Positions 43,537 through 52,482 of a stretch of 64,000 bases of DNA are shown piece after piece; position 1 is the stretch's first letter, and each line of letters opens with the position of its first letter. Source of the DNA: Candidatus Defluviicoccus seviourii (GTDB lineage: Bacteria; Pseudomonadota; Alphaproteobacteria; Rhodospirillales; Defluviicoccaceae); NCBI GenBank assembly GCA_900609035.2, contig UXAT02000052.1, positions 1 through 64,000 of the forward strand, written 5' to 3'. The notes beneath the pieces were generated by a model, which searched no databases, was not told the origin of the DNA, and saw nothing but the letters and a program-made list of their open reading frames with translations. A program made the translations under genes and the position numbers.

Positions 43537-44265
43537 TTACGCCGCATAGGCTTGCACCATCTTCTTGATCCGCTCATCCTCGCGCTCGACCAGTTGCTTG
43601 GCCTGCTCGTAGGCGCGCTGGACCTGGATCATCTGCTCCAGTTCGAGAATTGGCTCGACGTTGGAACGTTCCAGCATGCCCTGGACGATGTCAGGGCGTT
43701 CGGCGTCGAGCGGCGCCTCCTCACTGCTCCACAGTCCGCTGCCGGCACCGCGGAGGCTCCCCGCGTCGGAAAAGCGCACGATGTGCAAGCGGCCGACATC
43801 ACCGCTCTCCGAAGAGATCGTGCCGTCCGCGGCAACCGCGATCTGCGTGCTCGTAGGATCAAGCGTGATCGGCGCATCGCCACTGCCCAATACGGCATTG
43901 CCAGCGGCGGTAACCAGCTGGCCCTGATCATTGACGTGGAACTGCCCATCGCGCGTGTAGCGAGTGCCTTGCGGTGTCTCGACAACAAAGTAGCCCTCGC
44001 TGCGAATGGCCAGATCGAGCGGGGCAGCCGTCGTTTCGAGGCGGCCCGGGCTCACGTCATACACGGTCGCCTTGTCCTCGACGAACACCGGTCGGCCGCC
44101 CTTCATCGCGGCTGCCGTCGTCTGGGCTGGCAGGAACGGCGTGAACAGCATCTTCTCGCGCTTGAACCCTGTTGTGTTCATGTTCGCGAGGTTGTTGGCG
44201 ACGACTTCGAGCTGGCGCCGTAGCGCCGTCTGTGCCGAGAGTCCGACGAGGATGCCGTTTTCCAT
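43537..44265 (-). CDS. flgF: Flagellar proximal rod protein FlgF
   Basis: FlgF is a proximal rod subunit. The 242-residue protein starts MENGILVGLSAQTALRRQ, a typical FlgF beginning. It has VVANNLANMNTTGFKRE, LAIRSEGYFVVETPQGTRY and the C-terminal NVEPILELEQMIQVQRAYEQA. I chose the ATG at 44265 because the protein then begins as other FlgF proteins do. Upstream lies a sigma-54 promoter with a predicted start about 25 bases away. It heads the flgFGAH operon. Confidence 0.95.
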   Translation of the reverse strand: MENGILVGLSAQTALRRQLEVVANNLANMNTTGFKREKMLFTPFLPAQTTAAAMKGGRPVFVEDKATVYDVSPGRLETTAAPLDLAIRSEGYFVVETPQGTRYTRDGQFHVNDQGQLVTAAGNAVLGSGDAPITLDPTSTQIAVAADGTISSESGDVGRLHIVRFSDAGSLRGAGSGLWSSEEAPLDAERPDIVQGMLERSNVEPILELEQMIQVQRAYEQAKQLVEREDERIKKMVQAYAA

Positions 44266-44300
44266 GAGGGGCCTTATGCCTAGGTCTCCGCTCCCTCGGG

Positions 44301-44316
44301 TGCAATCCGCAGGCCA
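44301..44316 (-). promoter_or_regulatory. Sigma-54 (RpoN) promoter of the flgFGAH operon
   Basis: On the minus strand the site reads TGGCCTGCGGATTGCA. It has the full TGGC and TTGCA boxes with GG and GC exactly 10 bases apart. The predicted start of transcription is near 44290, about 25 bases before the flgF ATG. Confidence 0.8.
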
Positions 44317-44423
44317 GTCAGAAAACACGGTAATATCAACTGCTTGGAACCAAGGTTCCGAAGCGGGGCCTTGTTTCTGCCGAGCCCGTCAGGCGCACGC
44401 GGCAATTCTTGCCGGGCAGGCGG

Positions 44424-44439
44424 TGGTGTTGCCCCTGCA
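44424..44439 (+). promoter_or_regulatory. Weaker sigma-54-like site upstream of fliL
   Basis: TGGTGTTGCCCCTGCA keeps the invariant GG and GC at a 10-base distance but lacks the C after TGG and the second T of the -12 box. It lies about 95 bases before the fliL ATG, in the 269-base divergent gap with flgF (44266-44534). Confidence 0.4.
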
Positions 44440-44534
44440 ACGGCTTGTTAACGGCTGGCCCGTACAGTTGGGGTCGGGCGGAGTGTGTGTTTGCCCATCA
44501 GCCCCATGCAGCCCCAGAGTGCGATGACGCGCAG

Positions 44535-45062
44535 ATGGCCGACAATAAACAGCCCGATCCCGCCGACGCAGAGGAAGGCGCGACCAGCCCGCCGGTTAAG
44601 CGCGCCAAGTCGCGTCTGCCGCTCATCGCGCTCGTTGCCGTCGTGGTCGGCTTGATCGCGGGCGGCGCCGGAGCCTACTTCGCTGGTCTGCTCGATCCCC
44701 TCCTTGGAGGTGGAGAAGAAGCGTCTGCGGACGGCCATGACCACGCGGCAGCACCGGTCACCAGTTACTTTTCGCTTCCCGATCTGATGGTGAGCCTGAA
44801 CACCGGCCGATCGCGGCCGATCTTTCTCAAACTGCGGGTAACCCTCGAGCTTCCGCCCGAGACGACGGCTGGGCGGATCCAGGAAGCGATGCCGCGGATC
44901 GTCGACTACTGCCAGACTTACTTGCGCGAGCTGCGCCCGGAAGAACTGCATGGATCGGCAGGCAGCGTGCGCCTGCGTGAGGAACTGTTGCGGCGGATCC
45001 AGGCGGCCGTGGCGCCCAACCCGATCACTGATGTGCTCTTCTCCGAGCTCCTGATGCAGTAG
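44535..45062 (+). CDS. fliL: Flagellar basal body-associated protein FliL
   Basis: FliL is an inner-membrane protein with a periplasmic domain that surrounds the stator. This 175-residue protein has a cytoplasmic lysine-rich start, one membrane helix at about 29-51 (LPLIALVAVVVGLIAGGAGA), a histidine-containing linker and the FliL domain with VTSYFSLPDLMVSLNT, FLKLRVTLELP and ITDVLFSELLMQ at the end. The ATG at 44535 has no strong ribosome-binding site. It opens the operon fliL-fliM-DUF6468-motE. Confidence 0.93.
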   Translation: MADNKQPDPADAEEGATSPPVKRAKSRLPLIALVAVVVGLIAGGAGAYFAGLLDPLLGGGEEASADGHDHAAAPVTSYFSLPDLMVSLNTGRSRPIFLKLRVTLELPPETTAGRIQEAMPRIVDYCQTYLRELRPEELHGSAGSVRLREELLRRIQAAVAPNPITDVLFSELLMQ

Positions 45063-45087
45063 CGGCAAGAGACAGCGAGGTCATTCC

Positions 45088-46233
45088 GTGGTGCCCCCGA
45101 GCCCGTTCGACCCCGATAGCCCCGATGGCGGCGGCACTCCCGCGAGCGACGATCAAGAAGATCTTGCCGCAGCCTGGGAGGCGATGACCGCGGAACTCGA
45201 CAGCGGCGTCGGCGCGGATGAGGCGCTGCCGGCGGCAGCGGGGGCGAGCCCGCCGCCCACACGCGTTCTCAGCCAGAACGAGATCGACAGCCTGCTCGGC
45301 TTCGAGGAGGAGCATGACGGCGGCGCGTTCGGGCAATCCGGCATCCAGGCGATCATCAACAGTGCGCTCGTTTCTTACGAGCGGCTCCCGATGCTGGAGG
45401 TCGTTTTCGACCGCCTCGTGCGCCTGATGTCGACCAGCATGCGCAATTTCACCTCCGACAACGTTGAAGTCTCGCTCGACAGCATCGCGTCGGTCCGCTT
45501 CGGCGATTACCTCAACGGCGTGCCGCTGCCGGCAATGCTGAGCGTGATCCGCGCCGAGCAATGGGACAACTACATCCTCATCACCGTTGATTCCGCCCTG
45601 ATCTATTCGGTTGTTGACGTGCTCCTCGGCGGCCGGCGCGGAACGGCGGCGATGCGCATCGAAGGCCGTCCCTACACGACGATCGAGCGCAGCCTGGTCG
45701 AACGGATGGTTCATGTCATCCTCACCGACCTGGGCGCCGCATTCGAGCCCTTGAGCCCGGTGACGTTCCGGTTCGATCGGCTGGAGACCAATCCGCGTTT
45801 CGCAACCATCTCACGGCCGTCGAATGCAGCCATTCTCGCCCGCTTGCGCATCGACATGGAGGACCGCGGCGGACATTTCGATCTGTGCATTCCCTACGCG
45901 ACACTCGAGCCCGTGCGCGAACTCCTGCTGCAGATGTTCATGGGCGAGAAGTTCGGCCGCGACTCGATCTGGGAAACGCACCTGGCGACCGAGCTGTGGA
46001 ATACGCAGGTCGAGCTGATGGCCGTCCTCGACGAGACGGTGCTGACGCTCAAGGACGTGTTCGAGCTGAAGGTCGGCAACCGGATCATGTTCGATGCAAC
46101 CCCCGACAGCCTGATCGATCTGCGCTGCGGCGGGGTGCCCATGTACATCGCGCAGATGGGGCGCCAGGGCAGCCGGCTGGCCGCCCAAATCGAAAACCCC
46201 GTCGAGCGCAAGAGCCGGAGACGCAACCCATGA
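45088..46233 (+). CDS. fliM: Flagellar motor switch protein FliM
   Basis: FliM is the middle part of the C-ring and the docking site of CheY-P. After a 60-residue acidic, proline-rich start, the CheY-P binding motif appears as LSQNEIDSLLGF. The middle domain has YERLPMLEVVFDRLVRLMSTS, and a C-terminal SpoA domain follows with VLDETVLTLKDVFELKVGN. The 381-residue length is within the family range. GTG at 45088 is the start, with GCGAGG upstream. The next gene overlaps its stop by 4 bases. Confidence 0.96.
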   Translation: MVPPSPFDPDSPDGGGTPASDDQEDLAAAWEAMTAELDSGVGADEALPAAAGASPPPTRVLSQNEIDSLLGFEEEHDGGAFGQSGIQAIINSALVSYERLPMLEVVFDRLVRLMSTSMRNFTSDNVEVSLDSIASVRFGDYLNGVPLPAMLSVIRAEQWDNYILITVDSALIYSVVDVLLGGRRGTAAMRIEGRPYTTIERSLVERMVHVILTDLGAAFEPLSPVTFRFDRLETNPRFATISRPSNAAILARLRIDMEDRGGHFDLCIPYATLEPVRELLLQMFMGEKFGRDSIWETHLATELWNTQVELMAVLDETVLTLKDVFELKVGNRIMFDATPDSLIDLRCGGVPMYIAQMGRQGSRLAAQIENPVERKSRRRNP

Positions 46234-46820
46234 CGTGGACGCTTGCCCTCGATGTTGTCCTCGCACTGCTGATGAGCGGCACCATTGGCATGGCCGCGGT
46301 ACTGAACCGGCGCTTGTGCGAAATGCGCGAGCACCGGCAGCAGCTCGAGCTGCTGGCAAGCACCTTTCGTGACGCGACCGGGCGGGCCGAGGAGGGCATC
46401 AGCACGCTCAAAATCTCTTCCGAGAACCTGCAAGAGCAGCTTGCGAAGGCAAACTCGCTGACCGACGACCTGCGCTATCTGATCGAGCGCGGCGACAACA
46501 CGGCCGACCGGCTCGAAGCCGGCGTGCGCGGGCGCGCGTCCGCAGAGCCCAAGCCGATGGCAGGCGCGCGACCGGCAGCAGCGAGCGCTGCGGCGCCCCC
46601 CTCGCCTGCTGCCGCACTGAACACTGCTGCCGCCATGCTGGCGGCTGCCGCGGCTGAAGGCACGCGGGTCCGCCCGCAGGCTGCCGAGGGGGGAACCGCC
46701 AGCAGCCGGAAAGCACGTGTAAGCAAGCCAGCCGCGCCCGCCGCGCGCGACGCACGCATTCGCTCAGAAGCGGAAAAGAACCTCCTCGCTGCGCTCGGCA
46801 TGCAGGGGCTCAACCGATGA
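46230..46820 (+). CDS. DUF6468-type flagellar-cluster membrane protein
   Basis: This 196-residue protein has one N-terminal membrane helix (LALDVVLALLMSGTIGMAAVL). A coiled coil follows (about residues 25-95, with STLKISSENLQEQLAKANSL), then a long alanine- and proline-rich linker and a short helical end SEAEKNLLAALGMQGL. Proteins of this form are found between fliM and motE in Rhodospirillales and belong to DUF6468. The function is unknown; a motor-associated or C-ring scaffold role is inference from position. The ATG overlaps fliM by 4 bases. Confidence 0.8.
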   Translation: MTWTLALDVVLALLMSGTIGMAAVLNRRLCEMREHRQQLELLASTFRDATGRAEEGISTLKISSENLQEQLAKANSLTDDLRYLIERGDNTADRLEAGVRGRASAEPKPMAGARPAAASAAAPPSPAAALNTAAAMLAAAAAEGTRVRPQAAEGGTASSRKARVSKPAAPAARDARIRSEAEKNLLAALGMQGLNR

Positions 46821-46840
46821 AACGGGAGGGATGACGCCGC

Positions 46841-47626
46841 ATGCCGTCTGTCTTGCGCTGGTTTCGCATCCTGCCGCTGACCGTGCTGGTCGCTTCGGTG
46901 TTTCTGAGCGTCAAGATCGGCGCGATCTGGCACGGCATGAACGAGGTGTTCCGCACCAGCCTTACGGTGACCCGTGCCGAGGCCGCCGGCCACGCTGCGG
47001 CCCCGGCGGCCGCGCCCGAGAAAAAGCCGGAACAGCACGAGCCGAAGAAGGATGCGGCAACCGCCGCAGCCGCGGCCGCGCCTGCCGTTCCGCCAGCCGA
47101 TCCAGGCGCGGCGACACCGCCGCCACAGGCGGCGAGTGCGCAACCCACAACCCTCGCCAAGGCCGACAGCTGGCACTCAACCTCGGAGTTGACGCCGTCG
47201 GAGGTTGAAGTCCTGCAGCAATTGGCGCGCCGCCGCGAAGCACTGGCTGCGCGCAGCGACGATATCGAACGGCGCGAAATTGTGCTGCGGGCGGCAGAGC
47301 AACGGATCGGCCAGAAACTCGATGAACTGAAGGGAATGCAGGCGACCCTGGAGAAACTGCTGAAATCTTATGATGAGCAGAAGAAAGGCCAGATCGAGTC
47401 CCTGATCAAGATCTACGAAAACCTCAAGCCTAAGGACGCGGCTCAGATCTTTGAAGAGCTCGAAATGGAAACGCTGCTAATGGTCGCTGAAGGAATGAAG
47501 GAGCGCAAGCTGGCGCCAGTTCTCGCCCAACTGAGCCCAAGCCGCGCCAAAGATATAACGGAGGAGTTGGCGCACCAGCGTACGCTCGTCCGCTCGGCAA
47601 GAAACGGAGAGAAGCAGCAACCGTGA
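46841..47626 (+). CDS. Motility protein MotE/FlbB-like (MgtE N-domain)
   Basis: The 261-residue protein has one N-terminal membrane helix (ILPLTVLVASVFLSVKIGAI) and an alanine/proline-rich periplasmic linker. A coiled coil around ERREIVLRAAEQRIGQKLDELKG then leads into an MgtE-N-like domain with KIYENLKPKDAAQIFEELEME. It closes with VLAQLSPSRAKDITEEL. In Sinorhizobium MotE stabilises the stator part MotC; the Azospirillum homologue is called FlbB. It lies 20 bases after the DUF6468 gene. Its stop codon is part of a 12-base palindrome TGAGTCGACTCA (47624-47635). Confidence 0.88.
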   Translation: MPSVLRWFRILPLTVLVASVFLSVKIGAIWHGMNEVFRTSLTVTRAEAAGHAAAPAAAPEKKPEQHEPKKDAATAAAAAAPAVPPADPGAATPPPQAASAQPTTLAKADSWHSTSELTPSEVEVLQQLARRREALAARSDDIERREIVLRAAEQRIGQKLDELKGMQATLEKLLKSYDEQKKGQIESLIKIYENLKPKDAAQIFEELEMETLLMVAEGMKERKLAPVLAQLSPSRAKDITEELAHQRTLVRSARNGEKQQP

Positions 47627-47718
47627 GTCGACTCATCTTCTGGGTGCGCAACGGAATTATGCCAATATTTTCAGAGTCACGCCAGGTACGGCGATCTCGG
47701 ATTCGAGGAGCGTGAAGC

Positions 47719-48105
47719 ATGAGCGTCGACTACAACATGAGCATTCTCATCGTTGACGACTACAAGACAATGCTGAGAATCATCCGCAATCTTCTCCGTC
47801 AGCTCAACTTCACGAACGTAGAAGAAGCCATGGACGGAACAGAAGCCTTGCATATGCTGGGGCAGAAGGACATTCAGCTTATCATCTCGGACTGGAACAT
47901 GGAGCCCATGACCGGTCTGCAGCTCCTGCGCGAGGTGCGCAAGAGCGATAAGTTCAAGCATATTCCGTTCATCATGATCACGGCCGAGAGCAAGGCGGAA
48001 AACGTTGTCGCCGCCAAGCAAGCCGGTGTATCCAACTACATCGTCAAGCCGTTCAATGCCGAGACGCTGAAGGCAAAACTATCGAGTGTGCTCGGCCCGC
48101 TCTGA
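47719..48105 (+). CDS. CheY-like single-domain response regulator
   Basis: The protein is a stand-alone receiver of 128 residues. It has the acidic pair D13-D14, the phosphorylation site D58 in IISDWNM, the switch threonine T88 in MITAES and the lysine K110 in IVKPF. The MSVDYNMSILIVDDYKTMLRI start and the whole pattern fit chemotaxis CheY. It probably binds FliM of the same cluster. The kinase is not here. It lies 92 bases after motE and has GAGGAGCG before the ATG. Confidence 0.92.
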   Translation: MSVDYNMSILIVDDYKTMLRIIRNLLRQLNFTNVEEAMDGTEALHMLGQKDIQLIISDWNMEPMTGLQLLREVRKSDKFKHIPFIMITAESKAENVVAAKQAGVSNYIVKPFNAETLKAKLSSVLGPL

Positions 48106-48136
48106 TCCATCGTCCGTTCCCGGGGATCCGCTGCCG

Positions 48137-51100
48137 ATGCGATTGCCCTTCTTCTGGTTCAAGGCTCGGCATCGGCGGTCGGCGCAACTGCCAGGGGAAG
48201 GGGCGTCAGGGCGGCGGCACCGAACGCTGCGCTCGGTGATCCTTGCCGTTGCCGCAGGCACCTTCGCCGGGGTGCTGGATCTGCCGCCGGCGCAGGCCGA
48301 TGCGGTGGCGATCGAGGCCGTGCCTCAGGACAGCGGCGCGCGCCTCGTGATGACCTGGCCCACCCCCGTAGGCTTCGAGGCGACAGCCGCTGGCGGTCGC
48401 CTGCAGCTGCGTTTTGAACGGCCGATCGACGCCGACTTCGACCCGCTGCGGCGTCTTTCCCGCTGGATTGGCGTGGCGACGCTCGCAGGTGACGGCCGCA
48501 GCGTCACCTTCCCGCTTGCTGCTGGAGTGAGCGTCATCGGGCACACCGACGGCAACAAGGTGATCGTTGATCTCTTTGAAAAGCAAGCGCAACCGCGCGC
48601 GGCTGCCGCAACGCCCCCTGCTGTCGATCAACCTGCCAGCGTGGCCGCGGTGCCGGCCAGCGGTCAAGCTCCGGCCGTCCGCGTGCGCGCCGCTGATCAT
48701 GCCGGCTACAGCCGGGTCGTGTTCGACTGGCCGGACGAAGTCGGCTACCGGATCGAGCAGCACGAGGGTGGCGCCGCCCTCGTTTTTGATCGCGTGGCGC
48801 GGATCGATCCCTCTGCCCTCAACAAGCGCCGGCTCAAACTCGTTCACGGACTTGGTGTGAACGTAGAGGGCGGCCAGACGTCCGCGCGCCTCCAGCTTGC
48901 ACCGGGTGCCGAGGTTGCCGTCAGCCGCGTCGGAACCAAGGTCGTCGTTGACGTCCGGCCGGCACCGAAGCCAGCAACGCCCCAGCCGGCGGTCGCGGCA
49001 CCACTCGATGCTCCACCGACACCGCCCGCCGCGACCAAACCGACGACGGCGGCATCCAAGCCCGCAGGCAAGCATAATCCGGAGCTGCGTTTCGCGTGGG
49101 AGCACGGCGCGGCGGCAGCGCTGGTTCGTCGCGGCCAAACGGCATGGCTGATTTTCGATCAGCCCATGCCGACCGACCTCGATCCCAGCCATTTCAGTGC
49201 CGATGCGGGCATCGACCGGGTCGACCACGCCGCGGCAACCGTTCTGCGGCTGCGGTTGCGATCGGACCGCGTGCCGCTCCTGCGTTCGGATCAGGGCGCC
49301 TGGATTCTCGACTTCGCGGCTGTCGCACTGGCTCCGGCGCAGCCGATTCCGGTCGCAGTCGCCCACGATGAGAAACACCGCGCGCGTCTGACCTTCGATG
49401 CGAGCGAGGCCGCAGCACCGCTCGCCGTCACCGATGAGGAAACCGGCCGCACGCTGATCGTCGTGCCGGTGCGCACTCCCGGCGCTGGCGTCGCCGAAGA
49501 GAAGGTGATGCCGGAACTGCGTGTACTCGCGACCAGCCAGGGCATCGCCATCGAACCCGGCACCGACAGCTTGCGGGTGCGGCAAAGCGAGCATGGTATC
49601 GAGCTGACAAGTCCGAACGGGTTGCAACTAAGCGCCCAGCCTCCGGCCACGGAGGTTGCGGCAGCGGCAGACGGCGACAAACGCCCGTACTGGCTTGAAC
49701 CTCGCACACCGATCGATGAGCCAACGCAGTCGACGCGCGAGCGCCGGCGCCAGTTAGAGCGCGCAACCGCCGAGGCAGCCGGCCCCGCCCGCGAGCAGGC
49801 GCGCCTCGACCTTGCAGCGTTCTTCTTGAGCGAAGGTTTGGCCGCTGAGGCTTATGGCACGCTGGCGCTGGTCACCGAAGCACGGCCGGCCGCAACCAGC
49901 GATGTCGATATCCGCCTCATGCACGGCGCCGCTGCGATCCTGCTCGGCCGCACCGATGAGGCTGAGATGGATCTCGCCGGCGCTGCCGTTGCGGCCACTG
50001 AAGATGGGCGGCTGTGGCGCACGATTGCCGATGCATCGGCGGGCAGGCTTGAAAGCGCCGACGCGATCGAGCGCATCGAGCCGGCGCTGTCCCTGATCGA
50101 GGCCTATCCGAAGCCGTTGCGCTTCGCGGCCGCGCGGCCGCTTGCCGAGACGGCGCTCGATCAGGGCCGCCTTGAAGCGGCGGAGAAGCTGATCGGCGTG
50201 CTTGACGAGGCCGCCAGCACGGTGCACGAGCAGGCTTGGCTCCCCTACCTCAAGGGCAAGTTGGCGGCGCGGCAGGACAGGCCCGCGGACGCGCTGCAAT
50301 TGCTGGCGCGGGCGGCCAACAGCCCCTCGCGCGGCGCGGCCATGCGTGCCCAGCATGCGCTCACGCGCCTGCGCTTTGAGCGCGGCGACATCGACGCGGC
50401 GGCAGCAGCAAAGGAGCTTCAGGCCGTTCGTGCCAATTGGCGCGGCGATCGCTTCGAGCTGCAGATCTTGCGCGAGCTGGCACAGCTGCAATTCGCAGCC
50501 GGCTCCTATGCTGCAGGACTGCGGACCCTGAAGGAGGCGGCGCTGTATCTTGCCGATCTTCCCGAAGCACATGGCATCAACCGGGAGATCAGCGAAGCGT
50601 TCCAGAGCCTTTTCCTCTCCGAACGAGCCGCCAGCGTACCGCCGCTGATGGCGGTTGCGCTGTTCAGCGATTTCCGCGAGCTGGTTCCATCCGGACCTGC
50701 CGGGCACCAGCTGGCCGAGCGGCTGGCGGACCGTTTGACCGAGCTCGACCTTCTCCCTGAAGCCGTGAGCGTTCTCGAAATCCAGCTCAACGAGGCGCCC
50801 GAGGGCGTCGAGCGCGCGCGCCTCGGCCTCAAGCTTGCCACAACGCAGGAGCTGAACGGCAATGCTGCGGCTGCGCTCGCAACCCTGCAGCGCTCCGCGA
50901 GTGCCACCCTTCCGGCCGGACTGATGCGGCAACGCAAGCGGGTCGAGGCAGAAGCGTTGATCGCCCTCGGCCGGGACGGTGATGCGCTCGCGCTCCTCGG
51001 CAACGACCCTGACGTCGAGGCCGATCGCATGCGCGCGGACATCCTCCGCCGCAAGGCCGACTGGTCGGGAACGGCAGCCAGTCTCGAACGGCTCGTGGCA

Positions 51101-51364
51101 CCGCCCGCCGTCACAGCCGACTTGAGCGCCGATCGGAGCGCAATGCTCCTTGAACTTGCCGCCACCATGGCGCTGAGCGACAACCGCGAAGCCATGGCCG
51201 GGTTGCGAGAGGAGCACAGCGAAGTCTTGGCGGCAACGCCCGCGGCCGGCGCGTTTGCCCTCATTACCGGTGAGAATGCTCCGCCGGCGATGGACGCGGC
51301 CTCGCTCGACGCCTACGTCCAAGAAGCGCTCGCGATCCGCCCGCTGCTGTCCGCAAAACCGTAA
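48137..51364 (+). CDS. Large secreted protein with three AMIN-like repeats and TPR domain, in the flagellar cluster
   Basis: This 1,075-residue protein has an N-terminal signal or membrane anchor (TLRSVILAVAAGTFAGVLDL, ending near AQADA). Three beta-rich repeats of about 90-100 residues follow. They share the pattern R-x-V-x-x-x-W-P and F-x-R-x-x-x-D, for example RLVMTWPTPVGFEA and RVVFDWPDEVGYRI. From about residue 530 the chain becomes helical, with TPR-like pairs such as ARLDLAAFFLSEGLAAEAYG. I do not know a named family; comparable proteins follow cheY in Rhodospirillales flagellar loci. A periplasmic scaffold for the motor is a guess. The start at 48137 is uncertain. Confidence 0.8.
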   Translation: MRLPFFWFKARHRRSAQLPGEGASGRRHRTLRSVILAVAAGTFAGVLDLPPAQADAVAIEAVPQDSGARLVMTWPTPVGFEATAAGGRLQLRFERPIDADFDPLRRLSRWIGVATLAGDGRSVTFPLAAGVSVIGHTDGNKVIVDLFEKQAQPRAAAATPPAVDQPASVAAVPASGQAPAVRVRAADHAGYSRVVFDWPDEVGYRIEQHEGGAALVFDRVARIDPSALNKRRLKLVHGLGVNVEGGQTSARLQLAPGAEVAVSRVGTKVVVDVRPAPKPATPQPAVAAPLDAPPTPPAATKPTTAASKPAGKHNPELRFAWEHGAAAALVRRGQTAWLIFDQPMPTDLDPSHFSADAGIDRVDHAAATVLRLRLRSDRVPLLRSDQGAWILDFAAVALAPAQPIPVAVAHDEKHRARLTFDASEAAAPLAVTDEETGRTLIVVPVRTPGAGVAEEKVMPELRVLATSQGIAIEPGTDSLRVRQSEHGIELTSPNGLQLSAQPPATEVAAAADGDKRPYWLEPRTPIDEPTQSTRERRRQLERATAEAAGPAREQARLDLAAFFLSEGLAAEAYGTLALVTEARPAATSDVDIRLMHGAAAILLGRTDEAEMDLAGAAVAATEDGRLWRTIADASAGRLESADAIERIEPALSLIEAYPKPLRFAAARPLAETALDQGRLEAAEKLIGVLDEAASTVHEQAWLPYLKGKLAARQDRPADALQLLARAANSPSRGAAMRAQHALTRLRFERGDIDAAAAAKELQAVRANWRGDRFELQILRELAQLQFAAGSYAAGLRTLKEAALYLADLPEAHGINREISEAFQSLFLSERAASVPPLMAVALFSDFRELVPSGPAGHQLAERLADRLTELDLLPEAVSVLEIQLNEAPEGVERARLGLKLATTQELNGNAAAALATLQRSASATLPAGLMRQRKRVEAEALIALGRDGDALALLGNDPDVEADRMRADILRRKADWSGTAASLERLVAPPAVTADLSADRSAMLLELAATMALSDNREAMAGLREEHSEVLAATPAAGAFALITGENAPPAMDAASLDAYVQEALAIRPLLSAKP

Positions 51365-51558
51365 CCGCGCGTCGCTCGTCCGCGGGAAGGGAGGAAAACC
51401 CACCCCTCGGCCGTGGCCTCCGTCCGTGGCGCCACTTTGGGGCCGTCCGCAAGGCAGGCGTCGGACTCATCCCCTGTCGGACCTCTCCCCGCTCCCCTCA
51501 CTTCGAGCCGTTTCAGGCCGCACAGATCCCGCGCTTACTACACAGCCGCCAGCGATGC

Positions 51559-51587
51559 TTGCAGATCGCGCCCGTGCCGCCCATACT
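51559..51587 (+). promoter_or_regulatory. Candidate promoter of the thiamin-precursor transporter operon
   Basis: TTGCAG (51559-51564) and CATACT (51582-51587) are spaced by 17 bases and end just before the riboswitch, so transcription would begin near 51594. The rest of the 51365-51600 gap shows nothing recognisable. Confidence 0.45.
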
Positions 51588-51601
51588 GCGGGACCTGTCG
51601 T

Positions 51602-51697
51602 CACCAGGGGGAGCCGGCGCCCCGGCTGAGAGGTCTCCGCGGACGGAGACGACCCCTAGAACCTGATCCGGATCATACCGGCGTAGGAACGCGTGGG
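51602..51697 (+). ncRNA. TPP riboswitch (THI-box)
   Basis: The THI-box is clear: CAGGGGGAGCC, then GGCTGAGAGG, and after a short variable stem the block GACCCCTAGAACCTGATC, followed by CGGATCATACCGGCGTAGGAACGCG. Both halves of the pyrimidine- and pyrophosphate-sensing helices are intact. The 3' end is 3 bases from the start codon of the ABC ATPase. AGGAA, the only Shine-Dalgarno candidate, is part of the conserved core. I see no separate terminator, so TPP probably blocks translation. Confidence 0.96.
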
Positions 51698-51699
51698 AC

Positions 51700-52482
51700 A
51701 TGCTGGTTGACCGTGCCGCGACTGCTGTAAGCGTAAGTGTTGCCATTGTCGGCGGCACATGCACGTTCGGCAAGGCCACGCTCTTTCGCGACCTCGATCT
51801 CACGCTCGCCGCCGGCAGCTGGACCTGCCTCCTGGGTCCTTCCGGCATCGGCAAGACCTCCCTGATCCGGCTGATCCTGGAATCGACCCGAATCCGCGGG
51901 CAAACGCGGGCCATCGGGACCGGCGTCGTTGCCTGCGATGACGGCCACCCCTTGCGCGGCCGCGTCGCCTACATGGCGCAGCGCGACCTGCTGTTGCCGT
52001 GGCTTACCGTCCGCGACAACGTGCTGCTGGGCCGGCGCCTGCGTGGGGAGGCGATCGACGCGCCTGCGCGCGGCCGTGCCGATGCGCTGATCGAAGCGGT
52101 TGGCATGCAGGACGCGGCCGGTCTGCGCCCCGATGCGCTCTCGGGTGGCATGCGCCAGCGCGCCGCACTCGCCCGCACCCTGTTCGAGGACCGGCCAGTG
52201 GTGCTGATGGATGAGCCGTTCTCGGCGGTCGACGCGATTACGCGGGTCCGCTTGCAGGATCTCGCCGCGACCCTGTTGCGCGGGCGAACGGTGCTGCTCG
52301 TTACCCACGATCCGCTGGAGGCGCTGCGCCTCGGACACCGGATCTTCGTCATGGCCGGCCGGCCGGCGCGGCTGGGTGAACCGCTGCACGCTCCCGGCAA
52401 TCCGCCGCGGCCGGTCGATGACCCGGGCGTGTTGGCACTGCAGGGCGAGCTGTTGCGCCGGCTGGCGGCGGCACATTCATGA
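51700..52482 (+). CDS. thiZ: ABC transporter ATP-binding protein for thiamin precursor (ThiZ-like)
   Basis: This 260-residue ABC ATPase has Walker A GPSGIGKT at 46-53, the Q-loop in VAYMAQRDLLLPW, the signature LSGGMRQR, Walker B VVLMDEPFSAVDA and the H-loop in LVTHDPLEA. The nitrate/taurine/HMP subgroup is suggested by AYMAQRDLLLPWLTV. With the TPP riboswitch and the NMT1-type binding protein, it should energise uptake of a hydroxymethylpyrimidine precursor such as formylaminopyrimidine. The ATG follows the riboswitch directly. The permease overlaps its end by 4 bases. Confidence 0.92.
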   Translation: MLVDRAATAVSVSVAIVGGTCTFGKATLFRDLDLTLAAGSWTCLLGPSGIGKTSLIRLILESTRIRGQTRAIGTGVVACDDGHPLRGRVAYMAQRDLLLPWLTVRDNVLLGRRLRGEAIDAPARGRADALIEAVGMQDAAGLRPDALSGGMRQRAALARTLFEDRPVVLMDEPFSAVDAITRVRLQDLAATLLRGRTVLLVTHDPLEALRLGHRIFVMAGRPARLGEPLHAPGNPPRPVDDPGVLALQGELLRRLAAAHS

